64,000 nt of DNA from Microbacterium foliorum (GTDB taxonomy: Bacteria; Actinomycetota; Actinomycetes; Actinomycetales; Microbacteriaceae), in contig NZ_CP041040.1 of assembly GCF_006385575.1 (NCBI RefSeq), positions 2,542,001-2,606,000 of the forward strand. Reading direction: 5' to 3'. The stretch's first letter is position 1; each line of letters opens with the position of its first letter. A program made the translations under genes and the position numbers. Shown here one piece after another: positions 56,347-64,000 of this stretch. A model generated the notes under the pieces. It saw only the letters and a list, made by a program, of their open reading frames with translations. It had not been told where the DNA came from and did not search any database.

Positions 56347-56422
56347 GCTCAGCACACCGCTGAGCTCCGGTCCCGACGCCCCCGTGGTGTCGGTCGTAGG
56401 ACTCGACCGACACCGCGGGGGC
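56347..56422 (+). other. Intercistronic hairpins between pstS and pstC
   Basis: A 7-bp hairpin (56347-56365) is followed by a 19-bp stem (56378-56396 with 56404-56422, one T·G wobble, 7-nt loop). No T-tract follows. Such a structure could partly terminate transcription or protect the pstS end from decay, giving more PstS than membrane subunits. Confidence 0.75.
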
Positions 56423-56469
56423 ACCCGCATGAAAACCCCGAAAGTCCCTCAGAGCCTGGAGTCGCTCCG

Positions 56470-57438
56470 ATGACCACAACCTCAACGGGTCCCGATACCG
56501 CCCGTTCCCCCGGGACGCGCACCGCCCCACGCCGACGGGGTGACCTCATCTTCTCCGGCACCGCGCTGGCTGCGGGAATCATCATCCTCGTCACCCTCGC
56601 CGCGGTAGCGGTCTTCCTCATCGTGCAGGCGCTCCCCGCCCTGTCGTCCGACACCTCGAACAACCACATCCTCGAGGGACAGTCGTTCCTCTCCTGGGTG
56701 TGGCCCTTCGTCTTCGGAACGCTGTGGTCGAGCTTCATCGCTCTCGTGATCGCCGCGCCGATCGCGATCGGCATCGCACTCTTCATCTCGCACTACGCCC
56801 CGCGCCGTCTCGCCGGCTTCCTCGGCTACATCATCGACCTGCTGGCGGCCGTGCCCTCGGTCGTCTTCGGTCTCTGGGGCGCACTCACGTTCGCGCCGAT
56901 GCTCGTGCCCTTCTACAAGTGGCTCAACGACAACCTCGGGTTCATCCCGCTGTTCAGCGGCACCCCGTCGGGCACCGGAAAGACCATCCTCACGGCATCC
57001 CTCGTGCTCGCCGTGATGATCCTGCCGATCATGACCGCGATCTGCCGCGAGGTCTTCCTGCAGACGCCGAAGCTCCACGAGGAGGCGGCACTCGCGCTCG
57101 GTGCGACCCGCTGGGAGATGGTCCGGATGGCCGTGCTCCCCTTCGCACGCAGTGGAATGGTGTCGGGCGCCATGCTCGGCCTCGGCCGCGCGCTCGGCGA
57201 GACCATGGCAGTGACACTCGTGCTCTCGCCCCTCGGCATCGTCACGTTCAACCTGATCAACCCGGAGAACCCCACGACGATCCCCGCGATCATCGCGCTG
57301 CGGTTCCCCGAGGCTCACGACGAGGGCGTCAACACGCTCATCGCGGCGGGTCTGATCCTCTTCATCGTCACCTTCGCGGTCAACTTCGTGGCCCGCTGGA
57401 TCGTCTCGCGCCGCGCCGAGTTCTCGGGAGCCAACTGA
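56470..57438 (+). CDS. pstC: Phosphate ABC transporter permease PstC
   Basis: A 322-residue permease with six helices. The ABC-ATPase docking loop EEAALALGATRWEMVRMAVLPFA is conserved. The first 20 residues are a Thr/Pro/Arg-rich cytoplasmic extension. The start ATG is preceded by GGAG. Stop and pstA start are separated by one base, so they are co-translated. Confidence 0.96.
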   Translation: MTTTSTGPDTARSPGTRTAPRRRGDLIFSGTALAAGIIILVTLAAVAVFLIVQALPALSSDTSNNHILEGQSFLSWVWPFVFGTLWSSFIALVIAAPIAIGIALFISHYAPRRLAGFLGYIIDLLAAVPSVVFGLWGALTFAPMLVPFYKWLNDNLGFIPLFSGTPSGTGKTILTASLVLAVMILPIMTAICREVFLQTPKLHEEAALALGATRWEMVRMAVLPFARSGMVSGAMLGLGRALGETMAVTLVLSPLGIVTFNLINPENPTTIPAIIALRFPEAHDEGVNTLIAAGLILFIVTFAVNFVARWIVSRRAEFSGAN

Positions 57439-57439
57439 C

Positions 57440-58549
57440 ATGACCGCCACCCTCACCCCCTCTCCGTCTCCCTCGTCCGTCGTCGCTCCGGTGCACACCA
57501 CCTCGGCAGGCCACCTGCCCAAGTGGGCACCGTGGGCGCTCCTGCTGGTCGCATTCGTGCTGTCGGCGACGATCTTCGCCTTCGTCAATGCAGGCGGCGA
57601 CCCGGCCGACTTCAACATCGCACTCACGCTCGTCGTCGGCCTCGTGTTCTACATGGCGCTGATCATGGTCATCTCGTCGGTGGTCGAGAGCCGCCGCCAC
57701 GCGATCGACCGCCTCATGACCGCACTGGTCTCCGGCGCCTTCGTGGTCGCGCTCCTCCCCCTCATCTCACTGCTCTACACCGTGGTCGTCAACGGACTCA
57801 TGCGCTTCGACGGGGAGTTCTTCAGCTTCTCGATGCGCAACATCGTGGGCGAGGGCGGCGGCGCGATCCATGCCATCTACGGCACGCTGCTGATCACGCT
57901 CGGAGCGACGATCATCTCGGTGCCGATCGGCCTGATGACCTCGATCTACCTCGTCGAGTACGGCGAGGGTCGCAAGCTCGCCCGCGGCATCACCTTCCTC
58001 GTCGACGTCATGACCGGCATCCCGTCGATCGTCGCCGGTCTCTTCATCTACTCGGTGTTCGCGCTCATCGTCGGACCGGGCACCCGAATGGGGATCATGG
58101 GCTCACTGGCCCTCTCGGTGCTGATGATCCCGGTCGTCGTCCGCGGCTCCGAAGAGCTCCTGCGCATCGTTCCGAACGAGCTCCGCGAGGCTGCCTACGC
58201 GCTCGGCGTCCCGAAGTGGCTGACGATCATCAAGGTCGTCCTGCCGACCGCCATCGCCGGAATCCTGACCAGCATCATGCTCGCGATCTCGCGCGTGATC
58301 GGCGAGACCGCGCCGCTGCTGCTCACGGTCGGCATCGTGCAGGGCATGAACCTGAACATGTTCAGCGGGCAGATGGCGACGCTACCCGTGTTCTCGTACA
58401 TGCAGGCCAAGTACCCCGGCATCCCCGTCGATGCCTACCTCGACCGGGCCTGGGCCGCAGCCCTCACCCTGATCGTCATCGTGATGGTGCTGAACCTGCT
58501 GGCCAGGATCATCGCCAAGGTGTTCGCCCCCAAGATCAACGGCCGCTGA
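57440..58549 (+). CDS. pstA: Phosphate ABC transporter permease PstA
   Basis: A 369-residue permease, longer than the classical PstA by an N-terminal region with extra helices (about residues 30-80). The docking loop is [24 protein letters not shown]. It forms the membrane channel together with PstC. Confidence 0.96.
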   Translation: MTATLTPSPSPSSVVAPVHTTSAGHLPKWAPWALLLVAFVLSATIFAFVNAGGDPADFNIALTLVVGLVFYMALIMVISSVVESRRHAIDRLMTALVSGAFVVALLPLISLLYTVVVNGLMRFDGEFFSFSMRNIVGEGGGAIHAIYGTLLITLGATIISVPIGLMTSIYLVEYGEGRKLARGITFLVDVMTGIPSIVAGLFIYSVFALIVGPGTRMGIMGSLALSVLMIPVVVRGSEELLRIVPNELREAAYALGVPKWLTIIKVVLPTAIAGILTSIMLAISRVIGETAPLLLTVGIVQGMNLNMFSGQMATLPVFSYMQAKYPGIPVDAYLDRAWAAALTLIVIVMVLNLLARIIAKVFAPKINGR

Positions 58550-58583
58550 GCCGTCTTTCCCGACTGAAGAAGAAGGATCACAC

Positions 58584-59363
58584 GTGTCCAAGAGCATCGA
58601 AGTCAACGACCTCAACGTCTACTACAGCGACTTCCTCGCCGTCGAAGGCGTCAGCATCGACATCAAGCCCAACACCGTCACGGCGTTCATCGGACCGTCC
58701 GGCTGTGGCAAGTCCACGTTCCTGCGCACCCTCAACCGCATGCACGAGGTCATCCCCGGCGCACGCGTCGAGGGCGAGGTGCTGATCGACGGCAAGAACC
58801 TCTACGGCGCCGGCGTCGACCCGGTGCTGGTGCGCCGTCAGGTCGGCATGGTCTTCCAGCGTCCGAACCCGTTCCCCACCATGTCGATCAAGGAGAACGT
58901 GCTCGCGGGCGTCAAGCTCAACAACACGCGCATGGCGAAGAGCGATCAGGATGCCCTCGTAGAGAAGTCGCTGCGTGGCGCCAACCTGTGGAACGAGGTC
59001 AAGGACCGCCTCGACCGCCCCGGCTCCGGGCTCTCGGGCGGCCAGCAGCAGCGTCTGTGCATCGCGCGTGCCATCGCCGTCTCCCCCGACGTGATCCTCA
59101 TGGACGAGCCTTGCTCGGCGCTCGACCCGATCTCGACCTTCGCGATCGAGGAGCTCATCGCCGAGATCAAGTCCGAGTACACCGTCGTCATCGTGACGCA
59201 CAACATGCAGCAGGCGAGCCGCGTGTCCGACCGGACCGCATTCTTCAACATCGCCGGAACCGGCAAGCCCGGCAAGCTCATCGAGTACGACGACACGCGC
59301 ACGATGTTCACCACCCCGTCGGTGCAGGCCACCGAGGACTACGTCTCGGGTCGCTTCGGATAA
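58584..59363 (+). CDS. pstB: Phosphate ABC transporter ATP-binding protein PstB
   Basis: A 259-residue ATPase. Walker A is GPSGCGKST near residue 34, the signature [10 protein letters not shown] near 149 and Walker [13 protein letters not shown] near 170. [14 protein letters not shown] is characteristic of PstB. GTG 58584 has AAGAAGGA upstream. A strong terminator follows. Confidence 0.97.
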   Translation: MSKSIEVNDLNVYYSDFLAVEGVSIDIKPNTVTAFIGPSGCGKSTFLRTLNRMHEVIPGARVEGEVLIDGKNLYGAGVDPVLVRRQVGMVFQRPNPFPTMSIKENVLAGVKLNNTRMAKSDQDALVEKSLRGANLWNEVKDRLDRPGSGLSGGQQQRLCIARAIAVSPDVILMDEPCSALDPISTFAIEELIAEIKSEYTVVIVTHNMQQASRVSDRTAFFNIAGTGKPGKLIEYDDTRTMFTTPSVQATEDYVSGRFG

Positions 59364-59432
59364 GCATCCGGTTCTGCCTCCTCTTCTTCTGAGCCTCCTC
59401 TCGTCGCGGGCACAGCTTCGGCGCTGAAGGCT

Positions 59433-59470
59433 CGAAACGCCGTGAGACCCTCTGGTCCCACGGCGTTTCG
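59433..59470. terminator. Bidirectional terminator after pstB
   Basis: CGAAACGCCGTG pairs with CACGGCGTTTCG, extended inward by GACC/GGTC, between pstB and the convergent aminotransferase. Confidence 0.88.
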
Positions 59471-59475
59471 TCGTT

Positions 59476-60360
59476 TCAGTCGCGGGGCGAGAGGAGGTAC
59501 TCGTTGAGCTCGGCGGTGAGGGCGTGGTCGACCGGCAGCTCGACGGCGTCAATGGCGGTGATCGGGGCGGCGAGGCGGACGCTCGAGACGAGCCAGGCGG
59601 CATCTGCACGCGGCAGGTCGGATGCCGGCACCTGGGCGTACTCCGCGACGAATCCACGCGCGGTGAGGTGCTCGTAGACGCTGAGCTGGGTCGTGCCGTG
59701 CAGGATGCCGCCGTTCGGCGCCGGCGTCACGAATCGGTCACCGAAGCGCAGGATCAGTGACGCGGTCGGCGCCTCGAGCACGAAGCCGTCGCGCGACAGG
59801 AAGATCGCGTCGTCGGCTCCGCGTCGGTGCGCCTCGCGAAGCGCCGCCATGTTGACGGCGTACGAGAGGGTCTTCGCCCCGAGCAGCAGCCACGGTGCCT
59901 TCTCGGCGACGTCGAGGTCGTACCCGCGGTCGAGGGTGACCACGCGGATTCCCCGCACGCGCACCGCCGAGAAGTCGGATGCCGGCGCAGCCGTGACCCA
60001 GGCGGTCGGTGTGGGTCCGTGCTCGACCCCACGGCTGAGGATGAGCTTGATGACGTACTCGCCCTGCTCGCAGTGGGCGGCCGCACGCTCGATGGCCTGA
60101 TGCCACTGCGCCTGATTCGGGATGGGCAGGTCGCACAGCTGCGCCGAGTGCGCGAGCCGCTCGAGGTGCGGCACGACCTCCTGAGCGTGCCCGTCGATCA
60201 CGCCGATCGACTCGAACACGCCGTCGCCGCGCTGCGTGCTCAGCTCTCCCACGCTCAGTGCGGGGGCCGCGGCATCGACGAGGGTGAACGTGTCTGCGAA
60301 GTCGGAGCGGTCGACGTCAGCCGCCGCAGGATCGATCATCAGAGCAAAGCGCCGTGTCAT
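59476..60360 (-). CDS. pabC: Class IV aminotransferase / aminodeoxychorismate lyase-like
   Basis: A 294-residue PLP enzyme of fold type IV. The PLP lysine is in LLGAKTLSYAVNMAALREA near residue 165, and the phosphate-binding end is NGGILHGTTQLSVYEHL. RGDGVFESIGV is the family's substrate-side motif. It is most like 4-amino-4-deoxychorismate lyase, which releases p-aminobenzoate for folate; a D-amino acid or branched-chain aminotransferase cannot be excluded. ATG 60360 follows a TAGGCT -10 by 6 nt. Confidence 0.87.
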   Translation of the reverse strand: MTRRFALMIDPAAADVDRSDFADTFTLVDAAAPALSVGELSTQRGDGVFESIGVIDGHAQEVVPHLERLAHSAQLCDLPIPNQAQWHQAIERAAAHCEQGEYVIKLILSRGVEHGPTPTAWVTAAPASDFSAVRVRGIRVVTLDRGYDLDVAEKAPWLLLGAKTLSYAVNMAALREAHRRGADDAIFLSRDGFVLEAPTASLILRFGDRFVTPAPNGGILHGTTQLSVYEHLTARGFVAEYAQVPASDLPRADAAWLVSSVRLAAPITAIDAVELPVDHALTAELNEYLLSPRD

Positions 60361-60366
60361 GATCCG

Positions 60367-60372
60367 AGCCTA
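60367..60372 (-). promoter_or_regulatory. -10 element TAGGCT of the class IV aminotransferase gene
   Basis: It ends 6 nt before ATG 60360. Confidence 0.5.
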
Positions 60373-60403
60373 GAGCCCGGGAATAGCTTCAGCGTGATCT
60401 TGT

Positions 60404-60409
60404 TACACT
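60404..60409 (+). promoter_or_regulatory. -10 element TACACT of the candidate small RNA
   Basis: It predicts a start near 60415, exactly where the closing helix of the RNA begins. No clear -35 is visible. Confidence 0.45.
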
Positions 60410-60414
60410 GGAGT

Positions 60415-60498
60415 GGCCGGGCCGCATAACCCCGGGCTCCAATTTTTGCCGCTGCGAGCGGCCTTCCGCCGAGAGGCGTTTTTGCGGCCCGGTCTTTT
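60415..60498 (+). ncRNA. Candidate structured small RNA
   Basis: A roughly 84-nt plus-strand element between two minus-strand genes. The ends form a 12-bp helix (60415-60426 with 60483-60494) followed by T4. Inside are hairpins GCCGCT-GCG-AGCGGC (60448-60462) and CGCC-GAGA-GGCG (60467-60478), the latter with a GNRA loop. Two TTTTTGC copies and C-rich single strands (AACCCC, CCTTCC) lie between them. It matches no RNA I can name. The C-rich loops recall actinobacterial sRNAs that pair with ribosome-binding sites. Confidence 0.5.
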
Positions 60499-60536
60499 CA
60501 TGTCAGGGCGCAGATCACCTCGGTGCGATCGCGGGA

Positions 60537-61166
60537 TCAGGCCAGGGCGCCGGTGCGCCAGAGCGCTGCTGAGGCCGACAGGTCCTGCGCATAGCTGCTC
60601 AGCCGCAGGGCGCGGGTGGTGAGTTCGCTGGCGCGCGACGGCTCGGTCGGCTCGTAGTCGTCGGCGGTGTGCGTCGCACCGGATGCCTGCACGCGGCAGA
60701 AGGCCGCCGCCCTGTCGAGCGCCACGGCGAAGTCGCCGCGGAACGCCCCGCGGAGGATCGTGTCGATGAGGGCGACCAGTTCATCGGGGTTCGCGGGCAC
60801 CGGCGCTCCGGCGATCACGGCATCCACGGATGCGAGCTCCACCCTGCCCCGCTCGTACAGCAGGGCCGCAGTCTGTGGATCGCCGTGGATGGCCAGCTGC
60901 AGGATGTACAGCCGCCACAGCGCGCCCGGCAGCGTGCGAGACGGCGCTTTCGACCAGAGCTCGGCGATCTCGTCGATGCCGTGCTCGTGGGCGAAGGCGA
61001 CGAGCCGGTCGGCGCTCACTCCGCTCTCATCGGCACGCACACGGGTCAGCAGAGCGGATGCGGTCGCATGTGCGACGCGTGTCTCTTCGGCGGGATCATG
61101 GCTGCCCACGATGTTGTCGAAGGCGCTGGTGGGCCGGCGCACCGGACGGGAGAACTGCTCAGGCAT
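60537..61166 (-). CDS. Conserved actinobacterial hypothetical protein
   Basis: A 209-residue, probably cytoplasmic, largely helical protein beginning MPEQFSRPVRRPTSAFDNIV, with a WRLYILQLAIHGDPQTAALLYERGR stretch near residue 85. I believe relatives are sometimes labelled as an RNA polymerase beta subunit, but nothing in the sequence supports that. The start follows a TACCCT -10 by 6 nt. Function unknown. Confidence 0.72.
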   Translation of the reverse strand: MPEQFSRPVRRPTSAFDNIVGSHDPAEETRVAHATASALLTRVRADESGVSADRLVAFAHEHGIDEIAELWSKAPSRTLPGALWRLYILQLAIHGDPQTAALLYERGRVELASVDAVIAGAPVPANPDELVALIDTILRGAFRGDFAVALDRAAAFCRVQASGATHTADDYEPTEPSRASELTTRALRLSSYAQDLSASAALWRTGALA

Positions 61167-61172
61167 CAGTCC

Positions 61173-61178
61173 AGGGTA
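61173..61178 (-). promoter_or_regulatory. -10 element TACCCT of the hypothetical gene
   Basis: It ends 6 nt before ATG 61166. Confidence 0.45.
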
Positions 61179-61194
61179 CGCGCGATCCGAGGGA

Positions 61195-62004
61195 TCAGGC
61201 CGTCGGGATCACGACGACGGGATCGGACGTCGGCAGACCCGAGGGCGAGCCACCATCCTGCTCCACTGTGACCGCGATCACATCGCCCGCGTGCATCTCA
61301 CCCGCGAGCACCGCTGTCGCTTCGCCGCCGTCTGCCGCGAACACCCCTGCCGACACCGGAGTGTCGCCACGCACGTACCAGAGCTCGTACGTCTCACCCT
61401 CGGCGAGCGACGGGATGCCGTCGGTCACGAGCACGGACTTGCCGAGCGACGCCGACCAGTGCGCGGTCGCAGTGCCACCGCTCTCGAGCGACACGCTGGC
61501 CTGCTGAGCGTCGCCCGCCGCCTGAATGTCCTCGAGCGCGACGACACTCGCCGGTCGGTTGATGTACGTGTTGATCGCGACCGCGCCTGCCCCCACGCCC
61601 ACGAGGAGCGCGAGGCATGCAGCGAGGGCGAAGAGGAAGCGGAGGCGGTGCTTGGGAGCCTTCGGGGTGTCGTCTCCACCGCGTGCGGCGGGCGCTGAAT
61701 CGGCGACCGCTGCAGCATCCGCCGTCTCGCCAGGCGTGCTGTCTGGTATCGAATCCGTGAGAACGACGTCGCCGTTCTGAGGGGTGACGGCGATGCGTGC
61801 GAGCAGGGCGGCGCGGATGTCGGGCGAGGGCGCGGCCTGCGTTACGCCGTCGGCGAGGAAGCCCGCGCTGTCGGCGTCGGCATCCACGATGCGCTGCCAT
61901 TCCGGGTGCGCTGCGAGGGCGGCGTGATACCGCTGCTGATCATCGGGCGACAGCGCGTCGAGCGCTGCTCCTGCCGCGAGTTCTGCGAATTCCTGCTCGT
62001 TCAT
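61195..62004 (-). CDS. rskA: Anti-sigma-K factor, RskA family
   Basis: A 269-residue membrane anti-sigma factor. A cytoplasmic N-terminal anti-sigma region (about 1-70, LAAGAALDALSPDDQQRYHAAL) binds the sigma factor. A helix follows near 122-147, then an extracellular RskA domain with the family motif GETYELWYV and a closing PSGLPTSDPVVVIP. Release usually needs sequential proteolysis. ATG 62004 overlaps the sigK stop, a conserved pairing. Confidence 0.95.
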   Translation of the reverse strand: MNEQEFAELAAGAALDALSPDDQQRYHAALAAHPEWQRIVDADADSAGFLADGVTQAAPSPDIRAALLARIAVTPQNGDVVLTDSIPDSTPGETADAAAVADSAPAARGGDDTPKAPKHRLRFLFALAACLALLVGVGAGAVAINTYINRPASVVALEDIQAAGDAQQASVSLESGGTATAHWSASLGKSVLVTDGIPSLAEGETYELWYVRGDTPVSAGVFAADGGEATAVLAGEMHAGDVIAVTVEQDGGSPSGLPTSDPVVVIPTA

Positions 62005-62600
62005 GCCGTCACCCCCATAGCTGTCCTCAGTCGCGAGAGCCCATCCCGCATCCGTGTTTTGATCGTCCCCAGCGGTGCTCCCACGAGCACAGCCACTTCG
62101 TTCTGACTGTAACCGCCGTAATAGGCCAGAACGAGAGCTTCGCGCTGCGCCTCAGGAAGACCGGAGAGCGCGTGAACGACCTTCTCGCCCTCGATGCCCA
62201 GTTCCACCGTCTCCGCGACACTGTCGTGCGCGACTCCGATGTCTCTGAACCCGGCTCGTACGTCTCGGTCCGCGCTGGACTGGGACGCCCGAACCCGGTC
62301 GACCGCACGACGGTGCGCGATCGTCATCACCCAGGTTCTTCCCTGCCCCTTGTTCGGAGCGAACTTCGTAGCGGATTGCCAGATCTCCAAGAAGACTTCC
62401 TGGAGCACCTCTTCGCTCTGCGAGCGGTTCACGAGGACCCTGAGGATGAGGCCGAAGACGCGGGAAGACAGAGTGTCGTAGAGCTCCGCGAATGCGCGCT
62501 GATCACCGTCGCCGATGCGAACGAGCAGGTCAGCGACAGCATCCCGAGCCGTACCGTCTTCGGGTACGTCCATTCCGTCGATGACCATCTCTAACAGCAT
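62001..62600 (-). CDS. sigK: ECF sigma factor SigK
   Basis: A 199-residue extracytoplasmic-function sigma factor. Region 2 includes FAELYDTLSSRVFGLILRV and the DNA-melting TWVMTIAHRRAVDRVR. Region 4 (about 135-195) has LPEAQREALVLAYYGGYSQNEVA and GTIKTRMRDGLSRLR. ATG 62588 is an alternative start. It is coupled to rskA and faces the fasciclin lipoprotein gene, whose mycobacterial homologues (MPT70/MPT83) are the classic SigK targets. Confidence 0.94.
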   Translation of the reverse strand: MLLEMVIDGMDVPEDGTARDAVADLLVRIGDGDQRAFAELYDTLSSRVFGLILRVLVNRSQSEEVLQEVFLEIWQSATKFAPNKGQGRTWVMTIAHRRAVDRVRASQSSADRDVRAGFRDIGVAHDSVAETVELGIEGEKVVHALSGLPEAQREALVLAYYGGYSQNEVAVLVGAPLGTIKTRMRDGLSRLRTAMGVTA

Positions 62601-62746
62601 GCCGCATCCACCCCGCTTTCCCGTGCAGCCGCCACCCGAAAGTGACGGAAACGAGTCCTCTTAAGTGTTCTTCGTCGAAACCTGTTCGCCGCCGACCCCC
62701 GAAACGGATTGGATTCGGCGGCGCGGAAAAAACTTTGCGATTTCTC

Positions 62747-62774
62747 CCATCCGATCCCGCAGGGGCTCCGAACG
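62747..62774 (+). promoter_or_regulatory. SigK-type promoter of the fasciclin gene
   Basis: CCATCC, a 15-bp spacer and CCGAACG closely match the mycobacterial SigK consensus (CCATCC / CCGAATC). It lies 50 bp upstream of ATG 62824, with an AAGGAG RBS in between. Confidence 0.7.
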
Positions 62775-62823
62775 ACTGTCAACGCCACGGAGAGGCCGTG
62801 GCAGTGTTCTGAAGGAGCTTGAG

Positions 62824-63486
62824 ATGTTCAGCACCAAGAAGAAGGTCACCGCAGCCATCACCCTCGGCCTTGCGAGCGCATTCCTGCTCTCCGCATGTTC
62901 CATGGGCGGCACCACCGAAGAGCCGGCAGAGTCGACGGCCCCCGAGTCGTCCGAGACGATGGCTCCTGAGACCGAGACGATGGATCCGGCCGCGAACCTG
63001 GTCGGCCCCGGCTGCGCCGCATACGCAGAGGCTGTTCCGGACGGCGCAGGATCCGTCGAGGGCATGTCTCTCGACCCGGTCGCCACCGCAGCATCCAACA
63101 ACCCGCTGCTCACCACGCTGGTTGCCGCAGTCAGCGGACAGCTGAACCCCGACGTCAACCTCGTCGACACGCTGAACGGCGACGAGTTCACCGTCTTCGC
63201 ACCCGTCGATGACGCCTTCGCGAAGATCGACCCCGCCACCATCGAGGCACTCAAGACCGACAGCGCCACGCTGAGCTCGATCCTGACGTACCACGTGGTC
63301 CCCGGCCAGGTCGCCCCTGACGAGATCGCCGGCATGCACACCACCGTCCAGGGTGCCGACCTCGAGGTCACCGGCAGCGGCGACGACCTGATGGTCAACG
63401 ATGCCACCGTCATCTGCGGTGGAGTTCAGACCGCGAACGCGACCGTGTACCTCATCGACACGGTCCTGATGCCCCCGGCCGAGTAA
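62824..63486 (+). CDS. Fasciclin-domain lipoprotein (MPT70/MPT83-like)
   Basis: A 220-residue lipoprotein. The signal peptide ends LLSACSM, a lipobox. An acidic Glu/Thr-rich spacer (about 28-60) leads to one FAS1 domain (about 85-218). Its H1/H2-type motifs are [14 protein letters not shown] and [10 protein letters not shown], ending [16 protein letters not shown]1 domains mediate adhesion or surface protein contacts. It is probably controlled by the divergent sigK-rskA unit. An AAGGAG site precedes the ATG. Confidence 0.95.
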   Translation: MFSTKKKVTAAITLGLASAFLLSACSMGGTTEEPAESTAPESSETMAPETETMDPAANLVGPGCAAYAEAVPDGAGSVEGMSLDPVATAASNNPLLTTLVAAVSGQLNPDVNLVDTLNGDEFTVFAPVDDAFAKIDPATIEALKTDSATLSSILTYHVVPGQVAPDEIAGMHTTVQGADLEVTGSGDDLMVNDATVICGGVQTANATVYLIDTVLMPPAE

Positions 63487-63555
63487 GGCAAGGGAACGCC
63501 GAGGCGGACACTCGGTAAGCCATCTCACCTCTCGGGGGAGGTCGGTGGGATGGAG

Positions 63556-63596
63556 AAGGAGCCGTTGACGACACGTCGTCAGCGGCTCCTTCTTTG
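63556..63596 (+). terminator. Rho-independent terminator of the fasciclin gene
   Basis: A 16-bp stem (AAGGAGCCGTTGACGA and partner, one T·G wobble) with a 4-nt loop is followed by TCTTTG. Confidence 0.9.
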
Positions 63597-63601
63597 CGCC
63601 C

Positions 63602-63607
63602 TAGACT
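63602..63607 (+). promoter_or_regulatory. -10 element TAGACT of tRNA-Lys
   Basis: It ends 8 nt before the tRNA 5' end. Confidence 0.5.
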
Positions 63608-63615
63608 GGAGGGGC

Positions 63616-63688
63616 GGGCCTCTAGCTCAGTTGGCAGAGCATCGGACTTTTAATCCGCGGGTCGTGGGTTCGAGCCCCACGGGGCCCA
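63616..63688 (+). tRNA. tRNA-Lys (anticodon TTT)
   Basis: A 73-nt cloverleaf. Acceptor arms GGGCCTC and GGGGCCC pair with one T·G. The anticodon loop is CTTTTAA and the T loop TTCGAGC. The anticodon TTT reads AAA and AAG. CCA is not fully encoded. The palindrome GGCCGGATCCGGCC at 63703-63716 may act as its terminator. Confidence 0.95.
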
Positions 63689-63797
63689 CCGTTTATCACC
63701 GTCGGCCGGATCCGGCCACCCCCTTCAGTACGTCGGCACCCTGCGAGAGAGTCGTGGCGTCCCCATCCGGGACACTCACCCCACGAAAGGACGCATC

Positions 63798-64000
63798 ATG
63801 GCGACTCTCACCGACAGCCGAGTGGCATTTCTCGCGACAGACGGATTCGAGGACAGCGAGCTGACCAGTCCCTGGGAAGCGGTGCAGAGCGAGGGCGCGA
63901 GCGCCACGCTGATCGCACCGGACGGACAGCAGATCACCGGGAAGAACGGTCATGTGCAGCACGTCGACCTCACCTCCGAGACCGCGAAGGCCGACGAGTT
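63798..64000 (+). CDS. DJ-1/PfpI-family protein, N-terminal part
   Basis: The gene runs off the window after 67 codons. It begins MATLTDSRVAFLATDGFEDS; the Glu of DGFEDSEL corresponds to the conserved acidic residue beside the active-site Cys in PfpI-type enzymes, and LTSPWEAVQSEGASATLIAP is typical. The nucleophile Cys lies beyond the window edge. GAAAGGA lies before the ATG. Members act as glyoxalases or protein-repair or stress proteins. Confidence 0.9.
   Translation, partial: MATLTDSRVAFLATDGFEDSELTSPWEAVQSEGASATLIAPDGQQITGKNGHVQHVDLTSETAKADE

Noticed and set aside
60413..60622. A plus-strand 69-codon frame starting GTG at 60413
   Set aside because: The -10 ends only 3 nt before it, there is no RBS, and the first third coincides with the strongly paired RNA element. 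Composition looks random, so the RNA reading is preferred.

Overview
The window is high-GC (roughly two thirds G+C by eye), densely coded DNA from a Gram-positive actinobacterium, most likely a Microbacterium or a close relative in Microbacteriaceae. Supporting markers are Lsr2, CarD, GlnR, a DtxR/IdeR repressor, an actinobacterial XPB helicase pair, SenX3-RegX3, a SigK-RskA-fasciclin locus and a C50-type carotenoid operon. Nothing looks like a phage, insertion sequence, CRISPR array or plasmid. The assignment rests on gene content and sequence character, not on a database search.

Layout. 1-1238: end of an SMR transporter, lsr2, and a MarR repressor divergent from the next operon. 1316-9231: eight-gene carotenoid operon (idi, crtE, crtB, crtI, two small lycopene cyclase subunits, lycopene elongase crtEb, MMPL transporter), mostly with overlapping start and stop codons. 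9236-14271: tRNA-Arg, HNH nuclease, M23 peptidase, DtxR regulator, serC, DUF3027 and a cold-shock protein. 14411-21061: helicase-associated protein plus XPB helicase, an OmpR-type two-component system and an orphan WXG100 protein. 21136-27875: groEL under CIRCE control, LytR_C protein, DUF3263, DUF2332, msrB, a nitroreductase, a YdcZ-type permease, an HMCES/SRAP protein and an MmcQ/YjbR protein. 27980-31698: ABC exporter with a NarL-type two-component system. 31727-34279: aldo/keto reductase, an AlgX/AlgJ-like protein of lower GC, tRNA-Thr. 34322-43619: DsbA-like membrane protein, MsiK/UgpC ATPase, DUF4032, SDR proteins, rlmB, cysS, ispDF, carD. 43756-48017: lipoprotein, regX3, senX3, phoU, gpmA. 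48078-51103: methyltransferase-like protein, ygfZ, nitrobindin-like protein and two small membrane proteins. 51176-59363: glnR, ppk1, Nudix/SixA protein and pstSCAB. 59476-64000: class IV aminotransferase, a candidate small RNA, a conserved hypothetical, rskA, sigK, a fasciclin lipoprotein, tRNA-Lys and the start of a DJ-1/PfpI protein.

Phosphate control links two separated blocks. SenX3-RegX3 and PhoU sit about 5 kb from ppk1 and 9 kb from pstSCAB. Arrays of 11-bp GTTCACC-like repeats lie in front of phoU, ppk1 and pstS, so one regulator probably drives polyphosphate synthesis and high-affinity uptake. A second functional unit is sigK-rskA with the fasciclin lipoprotein, which has a good match to the mycobacterial SigK promoter. 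The crt operon has a MarR gene facing it and a perfect palindrome over its probable promoter, matching the CrtR arrangement of Corynebacterium.

Two patterns run through the window. At least nineteen genes have a TAnnnT -10 element ending 6-8 nt before their start codon, so they are probably transcribed as leaderless mRNAs; I used this to choose several starts. The hexamer GGATGC/GCATCC occurs about 120 times on both strands, near three times the composition-based expectation, and is built into the stems of three transcription terminators.
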